64,000 bases of DNA, taken from contig NZ_BMXQ01000001.1 of NCBI RefSeq assembly GCF_014651835.1, forward strand, positions 186,001 to 250,000, given 5' to 3'. The stretch comes from Pigmentiphaga litoralis. GTDB taxonomy: Bacteria; Pseudomonadota; Gammaproteobacteria; Burkholderiales; Burkholderiaceae_B. Within the stretch, counting starts at the first letter, position 1; the number at the start of each line of letters is the position of its first letter. The position numbers and the translations under genes are program-made. The notes under the pieces were generated by a model that saw only the letters and a list, made by a program, of their open reading frames with translations, made no database searches and had not been told where the DNA came from. Positions 46,136 through 57,300 of this stretch are shown one piece after another.

Positions 46136-47745
46136 TGACGACGCGCTGGCTTGCGTTCGCGGCAAGTCTGGCGCTGGTGTGGCATGTCGGGGCGGTCGCG
46201 ATGACCGCCGCCGATGTGGCTCCGCTTGCGCAGGACGAATACGCCGACAAGGAAGCGGCGATCCAGCGGCTGGTCGATGCGGGCGATGCGCCCGCGCTGG
46301 CCGTGCTGCAGGCGCTCGATGACGACACCGTGGTGGCGACTTCGTCGGGCCAGGTCCTGCTGCAATCGGGCGACCGGTTCACCGATGCCGTCACGGGGCG
46401 GCCGGTGCCCGAATCGGTGGGGTCGGAAGCCGACCCCGTCAGTCTGAACAACCGGCTGCGCGGACTGGTGTCCGGCGGCCTGGCGGCGGCCAAGCTCGCA
46501 TCGCCTGACCTTGCGGTGCGCCGCGCGGCGGTCGATGCCTTGCTGCAAAGCCCCGACCCCGCATTCAAGAAACAGATCGACGCCGCGCGCGATCGAGAAA
46601 AAGACACCCCGACCAAAGAACGCCTGGACACCCTGTGGGCGATGGCGTCCTTGCAGGATCCCGATGCGGCCCTGCGGTACGAGGCCGTGCGACTGGTTGC
46701 CGCGCGCAACGATCTGCAGATGCGCGAACTGCTGCAGCCGCTGCTGGTCCGTAATGCCGACGGCACTTATGCAGAGCCCGACGAACAGGTGCGCAAGGCC
46801 GCGCAGGCGGGTATCGATACCCTGGATAGCCGCCAGCGCTGGGGCGACCTGGCCGGCACCGCGTTCGCGGGGCTGAGCCTGGGCAGCGTGCTGCTGCTGG
46901 CCGCGCTGGGGCTGGCGATCACCTACGGACTGATCGGCGTCATCAACATGGCGCACGGCGAATTCCTGATGATCGGCGCGTACGCGACGTTCTCGGTGCA
47001 GAACCTGTTCCGTGCCTACTTGCCGGCAGGCTTCGACTGGTATCCGCTGGCGGCCGTGCCGGTCGCGTTTGCCGCGGCTGCGTTGGCAGGCTTCATCCTC
47101 GAACGCCTGGTGCTGCGCCACCTGTATGGGCGTCCGCTGGAAACCTTGCTGACCACCTTCGGCATCAGCCTGCTGTTGATCCAGGCGACCCGCATGCTGT
47201 TCGGCGCGCAGAACGTGCAAGTCACGAACCCTGCGTGGATGAGCGGCGGGTTCGCGGTCCTGCCGAACCTGGTGCTGCCGTACAACCGGGTGGTGATCCT
47301 GGTGTTTTCGTTCGCCGTGCTGGCCATTGCATGGTCGGTGCTGAACCGCACGCGGCTGGGCCTGTTCGTGCGCGCCGTGACGCAGAACCGGACCATGGCC
47401 GCCTGCGTGGGCGTGCAGACGCACAAGGTGGACAGCTATGCGTTTGCGTTCGGCGCGGGCATTGCCGGGCTGGGCGGCTGCGCGCTGTCGCAGATCGGCA
47501 ATGTGGGCCCCGATCTTGGCCAGAGCTACATCATCGATTCGTTCATGGTGGTGGTCCTGGGCGGAGTGGGGCAGCTTGCGGGCACCGTGGTCGGCGCGAT
47601 GGGACTTGGCATATTGAGCAAGCTCATCGAACCGTTCTGGGGCGCCGTGCTGGCAAAGATTGCGGTCCTGGTGCTGATCGTCCTGTTCATTCAAAAGCGA
47701 CCCCAGGGCATGTTCGCCCTCAAGGGCCGCAGCGCGGAGGCTTGA
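46135..47745 (+). CDS. urtB: Urea ABC transporter permease UrtB
   Basis: 536-aa permease of the branched-chain type. It has a signal peptide and an N-terminal extracytoplasmic helical region of about 230 residues (LDTLWAMASLQDPDAALRYE), as is usual for UrtB. The LivH-like membrane domain follows (FAGLSLGSVLLLAALGLAIT, INMAHGEFLMIGAYATF, RTRLGLFVRAVTQN). The start ATG overlaps the urtA stop (TGATG). Confidence 0.92.
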   Translation: MTTRWLAFAASLALVWHVGAVAMTAADVAPLAQDEYADKEAAIQRLVDAGDAPALAVLQALDDDTVVATSSGQVLLQSGDRFTDAVTGRPVPESVGSEADPVSLNNRLRGLVSGGLAAAKLASPDLAVRRAAVDALLQSPDPAFKKQIDAARDREKDTPTKERLDTLWAMASLQDPDAALRYEAVRLVAARNDLQMRELLQPLLVRNADGTYAEPDEQVRKAAQAGIDTLDSRQRWGDLAGTAFAGLSLGSVLLLAALGLAITYGLIGVINMAHGEFLMIGAYATFSVQNLFRAYLPAGFDWYPLAAVPVAFAAAALAGFILERLVLRHLYGRPLETLLTTFGISLLLIQATRMLFGAQNVQVTNPAWMSGGFAVLPNLVLPYNRVVILVFSFAVLAIAWSVLNRTRLGLFVRAVTQNRTMAACVGVQTHKVDSYAFAFGAGIAGLGGCALSQIGNVGPDLGQSYIIDSFMVVVLGGVGQLAGTVVGAMGLGILSKLIEPFWGAVLAKIAVLVLIVLFIQKRPQGMFALKGRSAEA

Positions 47746-47746
47746 T

Positions 47747-48880
47747 ATGACGACCACCGTGAACGGGGCCGTCCCGGTCTTGCCCTTTGCACTTGCCTTG
47801 CCCGCCCGTCCGGCGCTGCTCAGCCGGACGGCGTGGATCGTGCTGCTCGCCTTGATCGTGGTCGTGGGCGTGGCGGTGCCGCTGTGCGCGCTGTGGCTGC
47901 CCGCCGACCATCCGCTGCACCTGTCGGCCTATGGCATGACGCTGGCCGGCAAGTTGATGTGTTATGCCATCGCCGCCCTGGCGCTGGACCTGGTGTGGGG
48001 CTATTGCGGCATCCTGAGCCTGGGACACGGCCTGTTCTTTGCCCTGGGCGGGTACGCCATGGGCATGTACCTGATGCGGGCTATCGGCCGGGAAGGGTCC
48101 TACCAGAGCGACCTGCCGGACTTCATGGTCTTTTTGGACTGGAAGGAACTGCCCTGGTTCTGGCAGGGTACCGACAACTTTGCGTACGCCATGCTGCTGG
48201 TGGTGGTCGTGCCGGCTGCGCTGGCCTGGGTGTTCGGCTTCTTTACCTTCCGGTCGCGGGTCAAGGGCGTGTACCTGTCCATCATCACGCAGGCCATGAC
48301 CTTCGCGGCCATGCTGCTGTTCTACCGCAACGAAACCGGATTTGGCGGCAACAACGGCTTTACCGACTTCAAGCGGATTCTGGGCTATGGCATCACGCAG
48401 CCGGGCACCCGCACGGTCCTGTTCCTGGTGACCTTCGTGGTGCTGGTGCTGGCCTTTCTGGCGGCGCGCGCCATCGTCACGTCCAAGCTGGGTCGGGTCG
48501 TGACGGGCGTGCGCGATGCCGAATCGCGGCTCATGTTCCTGGGCTACAGTCCGCTCGGCTACAAGCTCTTCATCTGGACCGTGTCGGCGGTGCTGTGCGC
48601 CGTTGCCGGGGCCTTGTATGTGCCGCAGGTGGGCATCATCAACCCCAATGAAATGTCGCCGGTCAATTCGATCGAGATGGCGATCTGGGTGGCCGTGGGC
48701 GGCCGCGGTACCTTGATCGGCCCGATCATCGGCGCGTTTGCGGTCAATGGCGCCAAGAGCTTCTTCACCACCTTCTTTGCCGAATACTGGCTGTTTTTCC
48801 TGGGCGCGATCTTTGTGCTGGTGCCCTTGCTGCTGCCCAATGGCATCGTGGGCCTGTTCCGCAAGGGGGCGGCGCGATGA
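47747..48880 (+). CDS. urtC: Urea ABC transporter permease UrtC
   Basis: 377-aa LivM-type permease with about ten membrane segments. Motifs are LDLVWGYCGILSLGHGLFFA and GRVVTGVRDAESRLMFLGY, the EAA-like coupling helix. MSPVNSIEMAIWVAVGGRGT near the C-terminus is typical of UrtC. It starts one base after the urtB stop and ends in ATGA, which opens a ten-codon frame leading into urtD. Confidence 0.93.
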   Translation: MTTTVNGAVPVLPFALALPARPALLSRTAWIVLLALIVVVGVAVPLCALWLPADHPLHLSAYGMTLAGKLMCYAIAALALDLVWGYCGILSLGHGLFFALGGYAMGMYLMRAIGREGSYQSDLPDFMVFLDWKELPWFWQGTDNFAYAMLLVVVVPAALAWVFGFFTFRSRVKGVYLSIITQAMTFAAMLLFYRNETGFGGNNGFTDFKRILGYGITQPGTRTVLFLVTFVVLVLAFLAARAIVTSKLGRVVTGVRDAESRLMFLGYSPLGYKLFIWTVSAVLCAVAGALYVPQVGIINPNEMSPVNSIEMAIWVAVGGRGTLIGPIIGAFAVNGAKSFFTTFFAEYWLFFLGAIFVLVPLLLPNGIVGLFRKGAAR

Positions 48881-48909
48881 AATCCCACAGCAAGCGGAGC
48901 GCGCGATGA
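48877..48909 (+). other. Ten-codon frame bridging urtC and urtD
   Basis: ATG at 48877 overlaps the urtC stop (ATGA) and encodes MKSHSKRSAR. Its TGA (48907-48909) overlaps the urtD start (ATGA). It may only be a re-initiation bridge; there is no evidence of a functional peptide. Confidence 0.25.
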
Positions 48910-49760
48910 ATCCTTATCTGACGCGCGACAAGGAAGGCGACGAAGGCACCAACGCCAGCGGCAGCACCACGGGTCTGGGCCACATCGTCCGCCCGGGCGA
49001 GATCGATGTTTCGCACGGCCCGATTCTGTACCTGGAGGATGTGACCGTCAGCTTCGATGGCTTCAAGGCCTTGAACAAGCTGACGCTGTCCATCGATGAG
49101 GGTGAACTGCGCTGCATCATCGGGCCCAACGGCGCCGGCAAGACCACCATGATGGATGTGATCACCGGCAAGACCCGGTGCCAGAGTGGCAAGGTCTTTC
49201 TGGGCCAGACCATCGACCTGAGGCGCATGGACGAACCGTCGATCGCGCGCATCGGCATCGGCCGCAAGTTCCAAAAGCCCACCGTGTTCTCCAGCCATCC
49301 GGTGTGGGAAAACCTGGAACTGGCCATGAAGACCGACAAGGGCTGGTGGCCGTCCTTGCGCTCGCGCTTCACCCGGCCGGCGCAGGCCCGCGTCGAAGAA
49401 ATCCTGAGCCTGCTCAACCTTGAGCGCGATGCGTTCCGCCTGGCAGGGGACCTGTCGCACGGCCAGAAGCAGCGGCTGGAGATCGGCATGTTGCTGATGC
49501 AGCAGCCGCGCCTGCTGCTGCTGGACGAGCCCGCCGCCGGCATTACCGATGAAGAAACCATGGAGCTGGCCGCGCTGTTGAACGGCCTGCGCGGGTCCTG
49601 CTCGATGATGGTGGTCGAGCATGACATGGACTTCGTGGGTGCGTTGGCTGGCGAGACGGGCAAGGTCACGGTCATGGCCGAAGGCAGCGTGCTGGCCGAA
49701 GGCACGCTGGACACGGTGCGCGCCAACGACACCGTGATCGAATCCTATCTGGGGAGATGA
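48906..49760 (+). CDS. urtD: Urea ABC transporter ATPase UrtD
   Basis: 284-aa LivG-type ATP-binding protein. ATG 48906 follows GCGGAG by six bases. After a polar N-terminus of about 35 residues come Walker A IIGPNGAGKTTMMDVITGK, the signature DLSHGQKQRLEIGMLL, Walker B LLLLDEPAAGITDEE and the switch His in VVEHDMDFV. It is co-transcribed with urtE, four bases downstream. Confidence 0.94.
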   Translation: MNPYLTRDKEGDEGTNASGSTTGLGHIVRPGEIDVSHGPILYLEDVTVSFDGFKALNKLTLSIDEGELRCIIGPNGAGKTTMMDVITGKTRCQSGKVFLGQTIDLRRMDEPSIARIGIGRKFQKPTVFSSHPVWENLELAMKTDKGWWPSLRSRFTRPAQARVEEILSLLNLERDAFRLAGDLSHGQKQRLEIGMLLMQQPRLLLLDEPAAGITDEETMELAALLNGLRGSCSMMVVEHDMDFVGALAGETGKVTVMAEGSVLAEGTLDTVRANDTVIESYLGR

Positions 49761-49764
49761 GCGC

Positions 49765-50457
49765 ATGCTCGAGGTCGACAAGCTCAACCAATACTATGGC
49801 GGCAGCCACATCCTGCGCGATGTGTCGATGACGGCGCCAGCGGGCGAGCTGACCGTGCTGCTGGGCCGCAATGGCGTCGGCAAGAGCACGCTGCTGAAAT
49901 GCCTGATGGGGGTCGTGCGGGCCCGCAGCGGCCGCATCGCCTGGCAAGGCAGGGCCTTCGACAGCCTGCCGACGCCCGCGCGCGTGGCCGGGGGCTTTGG
50001 CTACGTGCCGCAGGGCCGCGACATCTTCTCGCGGCTGACCGTGGAGGAAAACCTGCTGGTCGGCGCGGCCAGCAAGGCTGCGCCCAAGGGCGTGCCCGAC
50101 CGCATCTATGACCTGTTTCCGGTGCTGCACACCATGAAGCACCGGCGCGGGGGTGACCTGTCGGGCGGACAGCAGCAGCAACTGGCGATCGGCCGCGCGT
50201 TGATGAGCGAGCCGACCCTGCTGATCCTGGACGAACCCACCGAAGGCATCCAGCCGTCCATCATCAAGGACATCGGCCGCACCCTGCGGCGCCTGGTCGA
50301 AGAGTCCGGCATGACCGTGCTGCTGGTCGAACAGTTCTACGACTTCGCCGAAGAGATCGCCGACGGCTACTGGGTGATGAGCCGGGGAGAGATCGTGGCG
50401 AATGGCAGGGGGACGGATATGCAGCAGAACAGGGTACGTGAGTTGATCACGGTGTAG
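49765..50457 (+). CDS. urtE: Urea ABC transporter ATPase UrtE
   Basis: 230-aa LivF-type ATP-binding protein. It has the UrtE opening LNQYYGGSHILRDVSM, Walker A LLGRNGVGKSTLLKCLMG, the signature DLSGGQQQQLAIGRAL, and Walker B LLILDEPTEGIQPSIIKD. It is the last gene of the uca-urtABCDE operon. Downstream, a hairpin at 50504-50529 separates it from the convergent sapC. Confidence 0.94.
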   Translation: MLEVDKLNQYYGGSHILRDVSMTAPAGELTVLLGRNGVGKSTLLKCLMGVVRARSGRIAWQGRAFDSLPTPARVAGGFGYVPQGRDIFSRLTVEENLLVGAASKAAPKGVPDRIYDLFPVLHTMKHRRGGDLSGGQQQQLAIGRALMSEPTLLILDEPTEGIQPSIIKDIGRTLRRLVEESGMTVLLVEQFYDFAEEIADGYWVMSRGEIVANGRGTDMQQNRVRELITV

Positions 50458-50503
50458 CGAACGACTTTCTGCAACGCACGTGGTAATCCATCGATCAATA
50501 AAA

Positions 50504-50529
50504 AACACGGCAAGCCAGCTTGCCGTGTT
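50504..50529 (-). terminator. Intrinsic terminator of sapC (minus strand)
   Basis: Perfect 11-bp stem AACACGGCAAG (50504-50514) / CTTGCCGTGTT (50519-50529) with a 4-nt loop. On the minus strand it is followed by TTTTTATTG. It may also slow urtE read-through from the other side. Confidence 0.85.
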
Positions 50530-50572
50530 CGGGTACCTCTGCCGCCGGGACTGACCCGGCCGGCACGGACGG

Positions 50573-51310
50573 TCAGACCGCCAGATCCACCAGGTGGGTC
50601 CAGTTCAACCGCGACTGCAGGTGGAAGTAGGTCAGGGGCAACCAGCCCTTCTGCGCCCATTCCGTCAGGGTCTCGACCGGCAGGCGCGAGAACTTGTCTT
50701 CGTCCACCACAAAGAAACCTTCCAGCGTCACGCGCTCGCCGCCCTTGAGTTCGACCACGGCGGAACGTTCGATCAGCAGGTCCGCGGCGACCAGGGCAGC
50801 CGCGTACGCCTGGGTCTGCGCAAAGCCGCCCTGAATCTCGCCCAGGAATTGCAGCATTTCGGTCACCAGGGGCGTGGCGCCCGCGTCGTTGAACAAGGGC
50901 TCGCCCTTGTCTTTCGACTGGAAGTGCGGCGCCGCTTCGTCGATGCAGAGCGCAAAGCGCTGCTGCGCCTCGTCTTCCTGCAGGATGAACGGGTAGCGGC
51001 GCAGGTGGGCCGGCACATAGCGGCCGGCCACCCAGGCGCCGTCGTCGCCGACCAGCAGGTTTTCACCGGAACGGATGCCCAGCACGGCCATGGGCAGGCG
51101 GCCTTCGCCTGCGAACACGATCGGCAGGTCACGCGCGGCCATTGCGAATTCGGTGGCCACGATCGGCACGGCGGTCTGGTTGCGCGCGAAGGCGAAGCCG
51201 ACCGATCGGTCGAGCTTCAGGTCCTGATGGCGCGCGGGGTCGAGCGGGGCCGCCTGCTGGAACAGCTGCACGGCGGCGGCTTCGGCGGTTTCGACCTTGT
51301 CGGTTGTCAT
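50573..51310 (-). CDS. SapC-family protein
   Basis: 245-aa protein of the SapC family (Pfam-type SapC, unrelated to the peptide permease of the same name). Visible family features are LDRSVGFAFARNQTAVPIVATEF, LPIVFAGEGRLPMAVLG, WVAGRYVPAHLRRYPFIL, and the C-terminal DEDKFSRLPVETLTEWAQKG. No signal peptide or membrane segment, so it is probably cytosolic. The ATG follows AAGGAT and lies 21 bp after the stop of the giant adhesin gene, so the two are co-transcribed. SapC genes were first noted with surface-layer or adhesin loci, but their biochemical role is unknown. It ends before a strong terminator. Confidence 0.8.
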   Translation of the reverse strand: MTTDKVETAEAAAVQLFQQAAPLDPARHQDLKLDRSVGFAFARNQTAVPIVATEFAMAARDLPIVFAGEGRLPMAVLGIRSGENLLVGDDGAWVAGRYVPAHLRRYPFILQEDEAQQRFALCIDEAAPHFQSKDKGEPLFNDAGATPLVTEMLQFLGEIQGGFAQTQAYAAALVAADLLIERSAVVELKGGERVTLEGFFVVDEDKFSRLPVETLTEWAQKGWLPLTYFHLQSRLNWTHLVDLAV

Positions 51311-51331
51311 GATGAAGAATCCTTGCGTAGA

Positions 51332-54300
51332 TCAGGGGGTGACCAGGACGTCGATCACCTGGCTCGTAGAGTTGAAGCGTACCGCAGCCTTGAGGGGCAG
51401 GGCGCCGGCGGGTGCATCGATCGCCGTGAACGTCATGGTCTTGGCATCGAATTGCAGCCACGCCGGCAGCGCCTGGCCGTTGTCCAGCACGGCATCGACC
51501 GCGACGGCACTGGCGGGCAGCACGGCCTTCACGGCGTCGGCTGGCACCTTGAACGACCAGCTCGTGCTGTTGCCCGTCTGCACCGCCAGGTCCATCGTGG
51601 ACGTCTCGCCACGCGGCACGAGCGTCAGTGTACCGGTGACGGCGCGGCCGTCCGCCGTGGCGCCGACCACGTTCGCGGCATTGCCCGTGGTGGCCGATGT
51701 CGGCACGGTGGCCGCGCCGATCACGACGCCGCCGGTGCTCGAGGTCATGGCCAGGTTGGTCATGACCGGCAGCGTTTCGGTTGCCGCGGGCGGCGGGGTC
51801 AGCACGGCCTGCGTCTGCGTGGCCATGATTGTCGGCGGCACGGCCGGCGGCAGCACCGGCGGCAAGGCCGATGCGGCGATGATGTCCGCCGTGGTCGTGA
51901 AGCTGTTCGAGGCGAGCAGGTAGTTGCCGGCATCGGCGCCGCCGAGCGAGAAGCCCGAGACGTTCAGCGTCTTGCCCTGGCCGACTTCCGTATCCAGGAA
52001 GGCGGCGATCGGGTTCACGATGGTCAGGTTGTCGCCGGCAATGCGGTTGTCGGCGAATTCCACGATGCCAATGGTCGATCCGTCATACACCTTGGGCAGA
52101 CCCGTACCGGTCACGGTCAGCGAGGCCCTGGCGATATCCGCCGTGGTCGACGCCGTGCCGTTGACGGTGTAGTTGGCGGCGTCCGCACCCGAGACGCTGA
52201 TGCCGGACACCAACACCTGCTTGTCCAGGCCGGCGTTCTTGTCTGCAACCGATGCGTTGGCGTAAGACAGCGTCAGGCTGTCATTGCCCAGGCGGTTGTC
52301 GGCCAGCGCCACCGTGACCGCAGTCGAAGCGTCGTACGTCTTGTCGATGCCGGTGGCCGTTGCCGTCAGGGCCGCCCTGGCGATGGTGGCCGTGGTAGTG
52401 GCGGTCGTGTTGGCGACATAGTTCGCCGCGTCCGCGCCCGTGACCGAAATGCCGGCCACGTCCACTCGCTTGTTGGCGCCTGCGTTCTTGTCGGCATACG
52501 CCGCATTGGCATATGTCACGGCCAGCTGGTCGGCGCCCAGGCGGTTGTCGTTCAGGTTGACGCTGGCAACGGTCGTGGTGTCGTACACCTTGCCGATGCC
52601 GGTTGCGCCCACCGTCAGTTGCGCCTTGGCGATGTTGGCCGTCGTGGCTGCAGTGGTGTTGGCCACGTAGTTGCCTGCGTCGGCCCCACCCAGGGTGATG
52701 CCCGCGACATTGACCGCCTTGTTGCTGCCGGCGTTCTTGTCGGCAAACGCAGCGTTGGTGTAGCCCAGCGTCAGTTCATCGGCGCCCAGGCGGTTGTCGA
52801 TCAAGTTGACGTTGGCAACCGTCGTGGCGTCGTACACCTTGTCGACGCCCGCCGCACCCACCGTCAGCGATGCCTTGCCGATGGTGGCCGTGGTGGCTGC
52901 CGTCGTGTTGGCGACATAGTTGCCGGCGTCGGCGCCCGTGATGGCGATACCGGCCACGTTCACGAGCTTGCCCGCACCCGCGTTCTTGTCCGCAAATGCT
53001 GCGTTGGCATAGCCCAGTGTCAGTTGATCGGCACCCAGGCGGTTGTCGTTCAGGTTCACGTTGGCAACGGTCGTGGTGTCGTACACCTTGTCGATGCCGG
53101 TTGCGCCCACCGTCAGTTGCGCCTTGGCAATGTTGGCGGTGGTGGCGGCCGTGGTGTTGGCGACATAGTTGCCTGCGTCGGCGCCCGTCACGGCAATGCC
53201 GGCCACACTGACCGCCTTGTTGCTGCCGGCATTCTTGTCGGCAAAGGCGGCGTTGCCATAGCCCAGGCTCAACTGGTCATTGCCGTAGCGGTTGTCGTTC
53301 AGGTTGACGTTGGCAACGGTCGTGGTGTCGTACACCTTGTCCGTGCCGGTCGCGCCGACTGTCAACGATGCCTTGGCGATGTTGGCCGTGGTGGCAGCCG
53401 TAGTGTTGGCGACGTAGTTGCCTGCGTCGGCGCCAGCGATGGCGATACCGGCCACATTGACGAGCTTGCCCGCACCCGCGTTCTTGTCCGCAAAGGCGGC
53501 ATTGCCGTACGACAGCGTCAGGCTGTCGTTGCCCAGGCGGTTGTCGGCCAGCGCGACCGAGGCGTTGGTCGTGGCGTCGTAGACCTTGTCGATACCGGTG
53601 GCGCCTACGGTCAGCGCAGCCTGGGCAACGTTGGCCGTCGTCGACGCCGTGGTGTTGGCGAGGTAGTTGCCTGCATCGGCGCCGGTGACGGTGATGCCGG
53701 CTACGTTGACTGCCTTGTTGCTGCCGGCGTTCTTGTCGGCGAACGCCGCGTTGGCATACGACAGCGACAGGCTGTCGTTGCCCAGGCGGTTGTCGTCAAG
53801 GTTGACGTTGGCAACCGTCGTGGTGTCGTACACCTTGTCGATGCCGGTTGCGCCAACCGTCAGTTGCGCCTTGGCAATGTTGGCGGTGGTGGCAGCCGTG
53901 GTGTTGGCGACATAGTTGCCCGCGTCCGCGCCGGTCACGGAAATGCCCGCCACCGAGACGGCCTTGCCGTTGCCGACGTTCTTGTCGGCGAACGATGCGT
54001 TGCCATAGCCCAGCGTCAGCTGGTCGGCGCCCAGGCGGTTGTCATTCAAGTTGACGTTGGCAACCGTCGTAGTGTCGTACACCTTGTCGATGCCCGTCGC
54101 GCCTACGGTCAGCTGCGCCTTGGCGATATTGGCCGTGGTGGTGGTGCCGCCGTTGACCGCATAGTTGCCGGCGTCCGCACCCGCGACCGTGATGCCGGAC
54201 ACCGACACCGTCTTGCCCGCGCCGGCATTCTTGTCGGCAAAGGCGGCGACGCCGTAGGACACGGTCAGCTGATCGGCACCCAGTCGGTTGTCGTTCAGGT

Positions 54301-57300
54301 TGACGCCCGCAACCGTCGTCGTGTCGTACACCTTGTCGAGGCCGGTGGCGCCCACGGTCAGCTGTGCCTTGGCGATGCTGGCGTTGGTCGCGGTGGTCGT
54401 GTTGGCGACATAGTTGCCGGCATCGGCACCCGTCACGCTGATACCTGCCACCGACACCGTCTTGCCGTTGCCCGCGTTCTTGTCCGCAAAGGCGGCGTTG
54501 CCGTAGGCCAGCGACAGGCTGTCGTTACCCAGGCGGTTGTCGTTCAGGTTGACGTTGGCCACCGTCGTGGTGTCGTACACCTTGTCGATGCCCGTCGCGC
54601 CCACCGTCAGTTGCGCCTTGGCGATGTTGGCGGTCGTGGCGGCCGTGGTGTTGGCGACATAGTTGCCCGCGTCCGCGCCGGTCACGGAAATGCCCGCCAC
54701 CGAGACGGCCTTGCCGTTGCCGGCGTTCTTATCCGCAAACGCCGCGCTGCCATAGCCCAGGGTCAGCTGGTCGGCGCCCAGGCGGTTGTCGCCCAGGTTG
54801 ACGCTGGCAGCAGTGGTGGCGTCATACACCTTGTCGATGCCGGTTGCACCCACCGTCAGCTGCGCCTTGGCAATGTTGGCCGTCGTTGCAGTGGCCGTGT
54901 TGGCGACATAGTTGCCCGCATCTGCACCGGTCACGGTCAGACCCGCGACCGACACCGTCTTGCCGTTGCCGGCATTCTTGTCGGCAAACGCGGCGTTGCC
55001 ATAGCCCACCGTCAGTTGATCGGCGCCAAGGCGGTTGTCATTCAAGTTGACGTTCGCAACGGTCGTGGTGTCGTACACCTTGTCGATGCCGGTTGCGCCG
55101 ATGGCAAGCGTGGCCTTGGCGATGTTGGCCGTCGTGGTGGCGGTGGTGTTGGCAACATAGTTGCCCGCATCCACGCCCGTCACGGTCAGGCCCGCGACCG
55201 ATACCGTCTTGCCGTTGCCGGCGTTCTTGTCGGCGAACGACGCGTTGCCGTACCCGAGGGTGAGCTGGTCGGTACCCAGGCGGTTGTCGTTCAGGTTGAC
55301 GTTGGCCACCGTCGTGGTGTCGTACACCTTGTCGATGCCGGTTGCGCCCACGGTCAGCTGCGCCTTGGCGATGTTGGCGGTGGTGGTGGCCGTAGTGTTG
55401 GCGACATAGTTGCCCGCGTCCACGCCGGTCACGGTAATGCCCGCCACTGAGACGGCCTTGCCGTTGCCGGCGTTCTTGTCCGCAAACGCCGCGCTGTCAT
55501 AGCCCAGGGTCAGCTGGTCGGCGCCCAGGCGGTTGTCGCCCAGGTTGACGTTGGCAGCAGCGGTGGCGTCGTACACCTTGTCGAGACCCGTTGCGCCGAT
55601 CGTCAGCGCTGCCTTGGAAATCGAGGCCGTCGTTTGCGTGGCCGCGGTCGTGTCGATGACGTAGTTGCCGGCGTCGGCGCCGCCGATCGTCAGACCCGAC
55701 ACCGTGACCGCCTTGTTCGTGCCGACGTTCTTGTCGGCAAAGGACGCGCCGCCGTAGGCCACCGTCAGGCTGTCGTTGGCCAGGCGGTTGTCGGTCAGAT
55801 TGACTGTTGCGGCCGTGGTCGTGTCGTACATCTTGTCGATGCCGGTCGCGCCGACGGTCAGTGCGGCCTTGCCGATGGTGGCGGTTGTGGCTGCGCCGGT
55901 GTTCACCACATAGTTGCCGGCATCCGCGCCAGACAGGGTGATGCCCGACACCGTCACGGCCTTGCCCAAGCCCGCATTTTTGTCCGCAAACGCGGCGGCG
56001 CCGTACGCCAGGGTGAGCTGGTCGGTGCCAAGGCGGTTGTCAGCCAGGGATACGGTGGCGCCGGTGGTGGCGTCATACACCTTGTCGACGCCGGTTGCGC
56101 TGGCGGTCAACGTGGCCTTGGCGATGTTGGCCGTGGCACTGGTGACGCCCGAGGTGTCGATCGTGTAGTTGTCGGCGTCGGCGCCGACGATACGCAGACC
56201 GGTCACGGTGATCGCCTTGCCCACGCCCGCGTTCTTGTCCGCAAACGCTGCGCCGGCGTAGCTGATCGACAGCGCGTCCGTGTTGGAGACGCGGTTGTCG
56301 ACCAGGCTGACGGTCGCCGCCGTGGTGGCGTCGTACACCTTGTCCGTGCCCCGGAGCGAAACGGCGAGCAGCGCCTTGCTGATCGCGCCCGAACCGATGG
56401 CGGTCGTGCCCACGGTGTAGTTGCCGGCATCCGTGCCCGACAGCGTCACGCCCGTCACGTTGATCAGCTTGCCGGTCCCGACGTTCTTGTCCAGGAAGTT
56501 GGCCGACGCATAGCCCAGCGTCAGTTGATCGGTGCCCAGTCGGTTGTCCGCCAGGGTGGCATTGGCCACGGTCGTGCCGTCGTAGACCTTGTCGGCGCCG
56601 GTCGCAGTGGCGACCAGTTGGGCCTTCGAGATCGACGCGGTGGTCAACGCCGTGGTGTTGGCCAGCACATAGTTGCCCATGTCCGTGCCGCCGGCGGTGA
56701 TGCCGGAGATGGCGATGGCCTTGTTCGCGCCTGCATTCTTGTCGGCGAAGATGGCGTTGCCCGACAGCGTGAGCTGGTCGCCCGCAAAGCGGCTGTCGGT
56801 GTAGTTGATCTTGGCAACCGTCGTGGCGTCGTACACCTTGTCCACACCGGTGGCGCCGACCGTCAGGCTGGCCTGCGCGACGTTGGTGGTGGTCGTGGTG
56901 GTCGTGTTGGCGGTGTAGTTGGCCGCGTCCGTGCCCGTCACGGTAATGCCCGAGACGTTCACGGCTTTGGCGGCGCCGGCGTTCTTGTCGGCAAGCGCGG
57001 CCTGGCCGTAGGCCAGCGTCAGCTGGTCGTTCCCCAGGCGGTTGTCGTTCAGCGTCACGGCGGCAGTGGTGGTCGCGTCGTACGTCTTTGCGATGCCGGT
57101 CGCGCCCACGGTCAGGGCGGCCTTCGTGACGTTGGCGCTGGTCAGCGCGCTCGTGGTCGTGGTTGTGTAGTTGCCTGCATCCGCACCGCCCACGGTAATG
57201 CCCGAAACCGTCACGGCCTTGCCATTGCCGGCGTTCTTGTCGCCGAAGGTGGCGGTGCCGCTGATCGTGAGCTGGTCACCGGTAAAGCGGCCGTCGGTGT

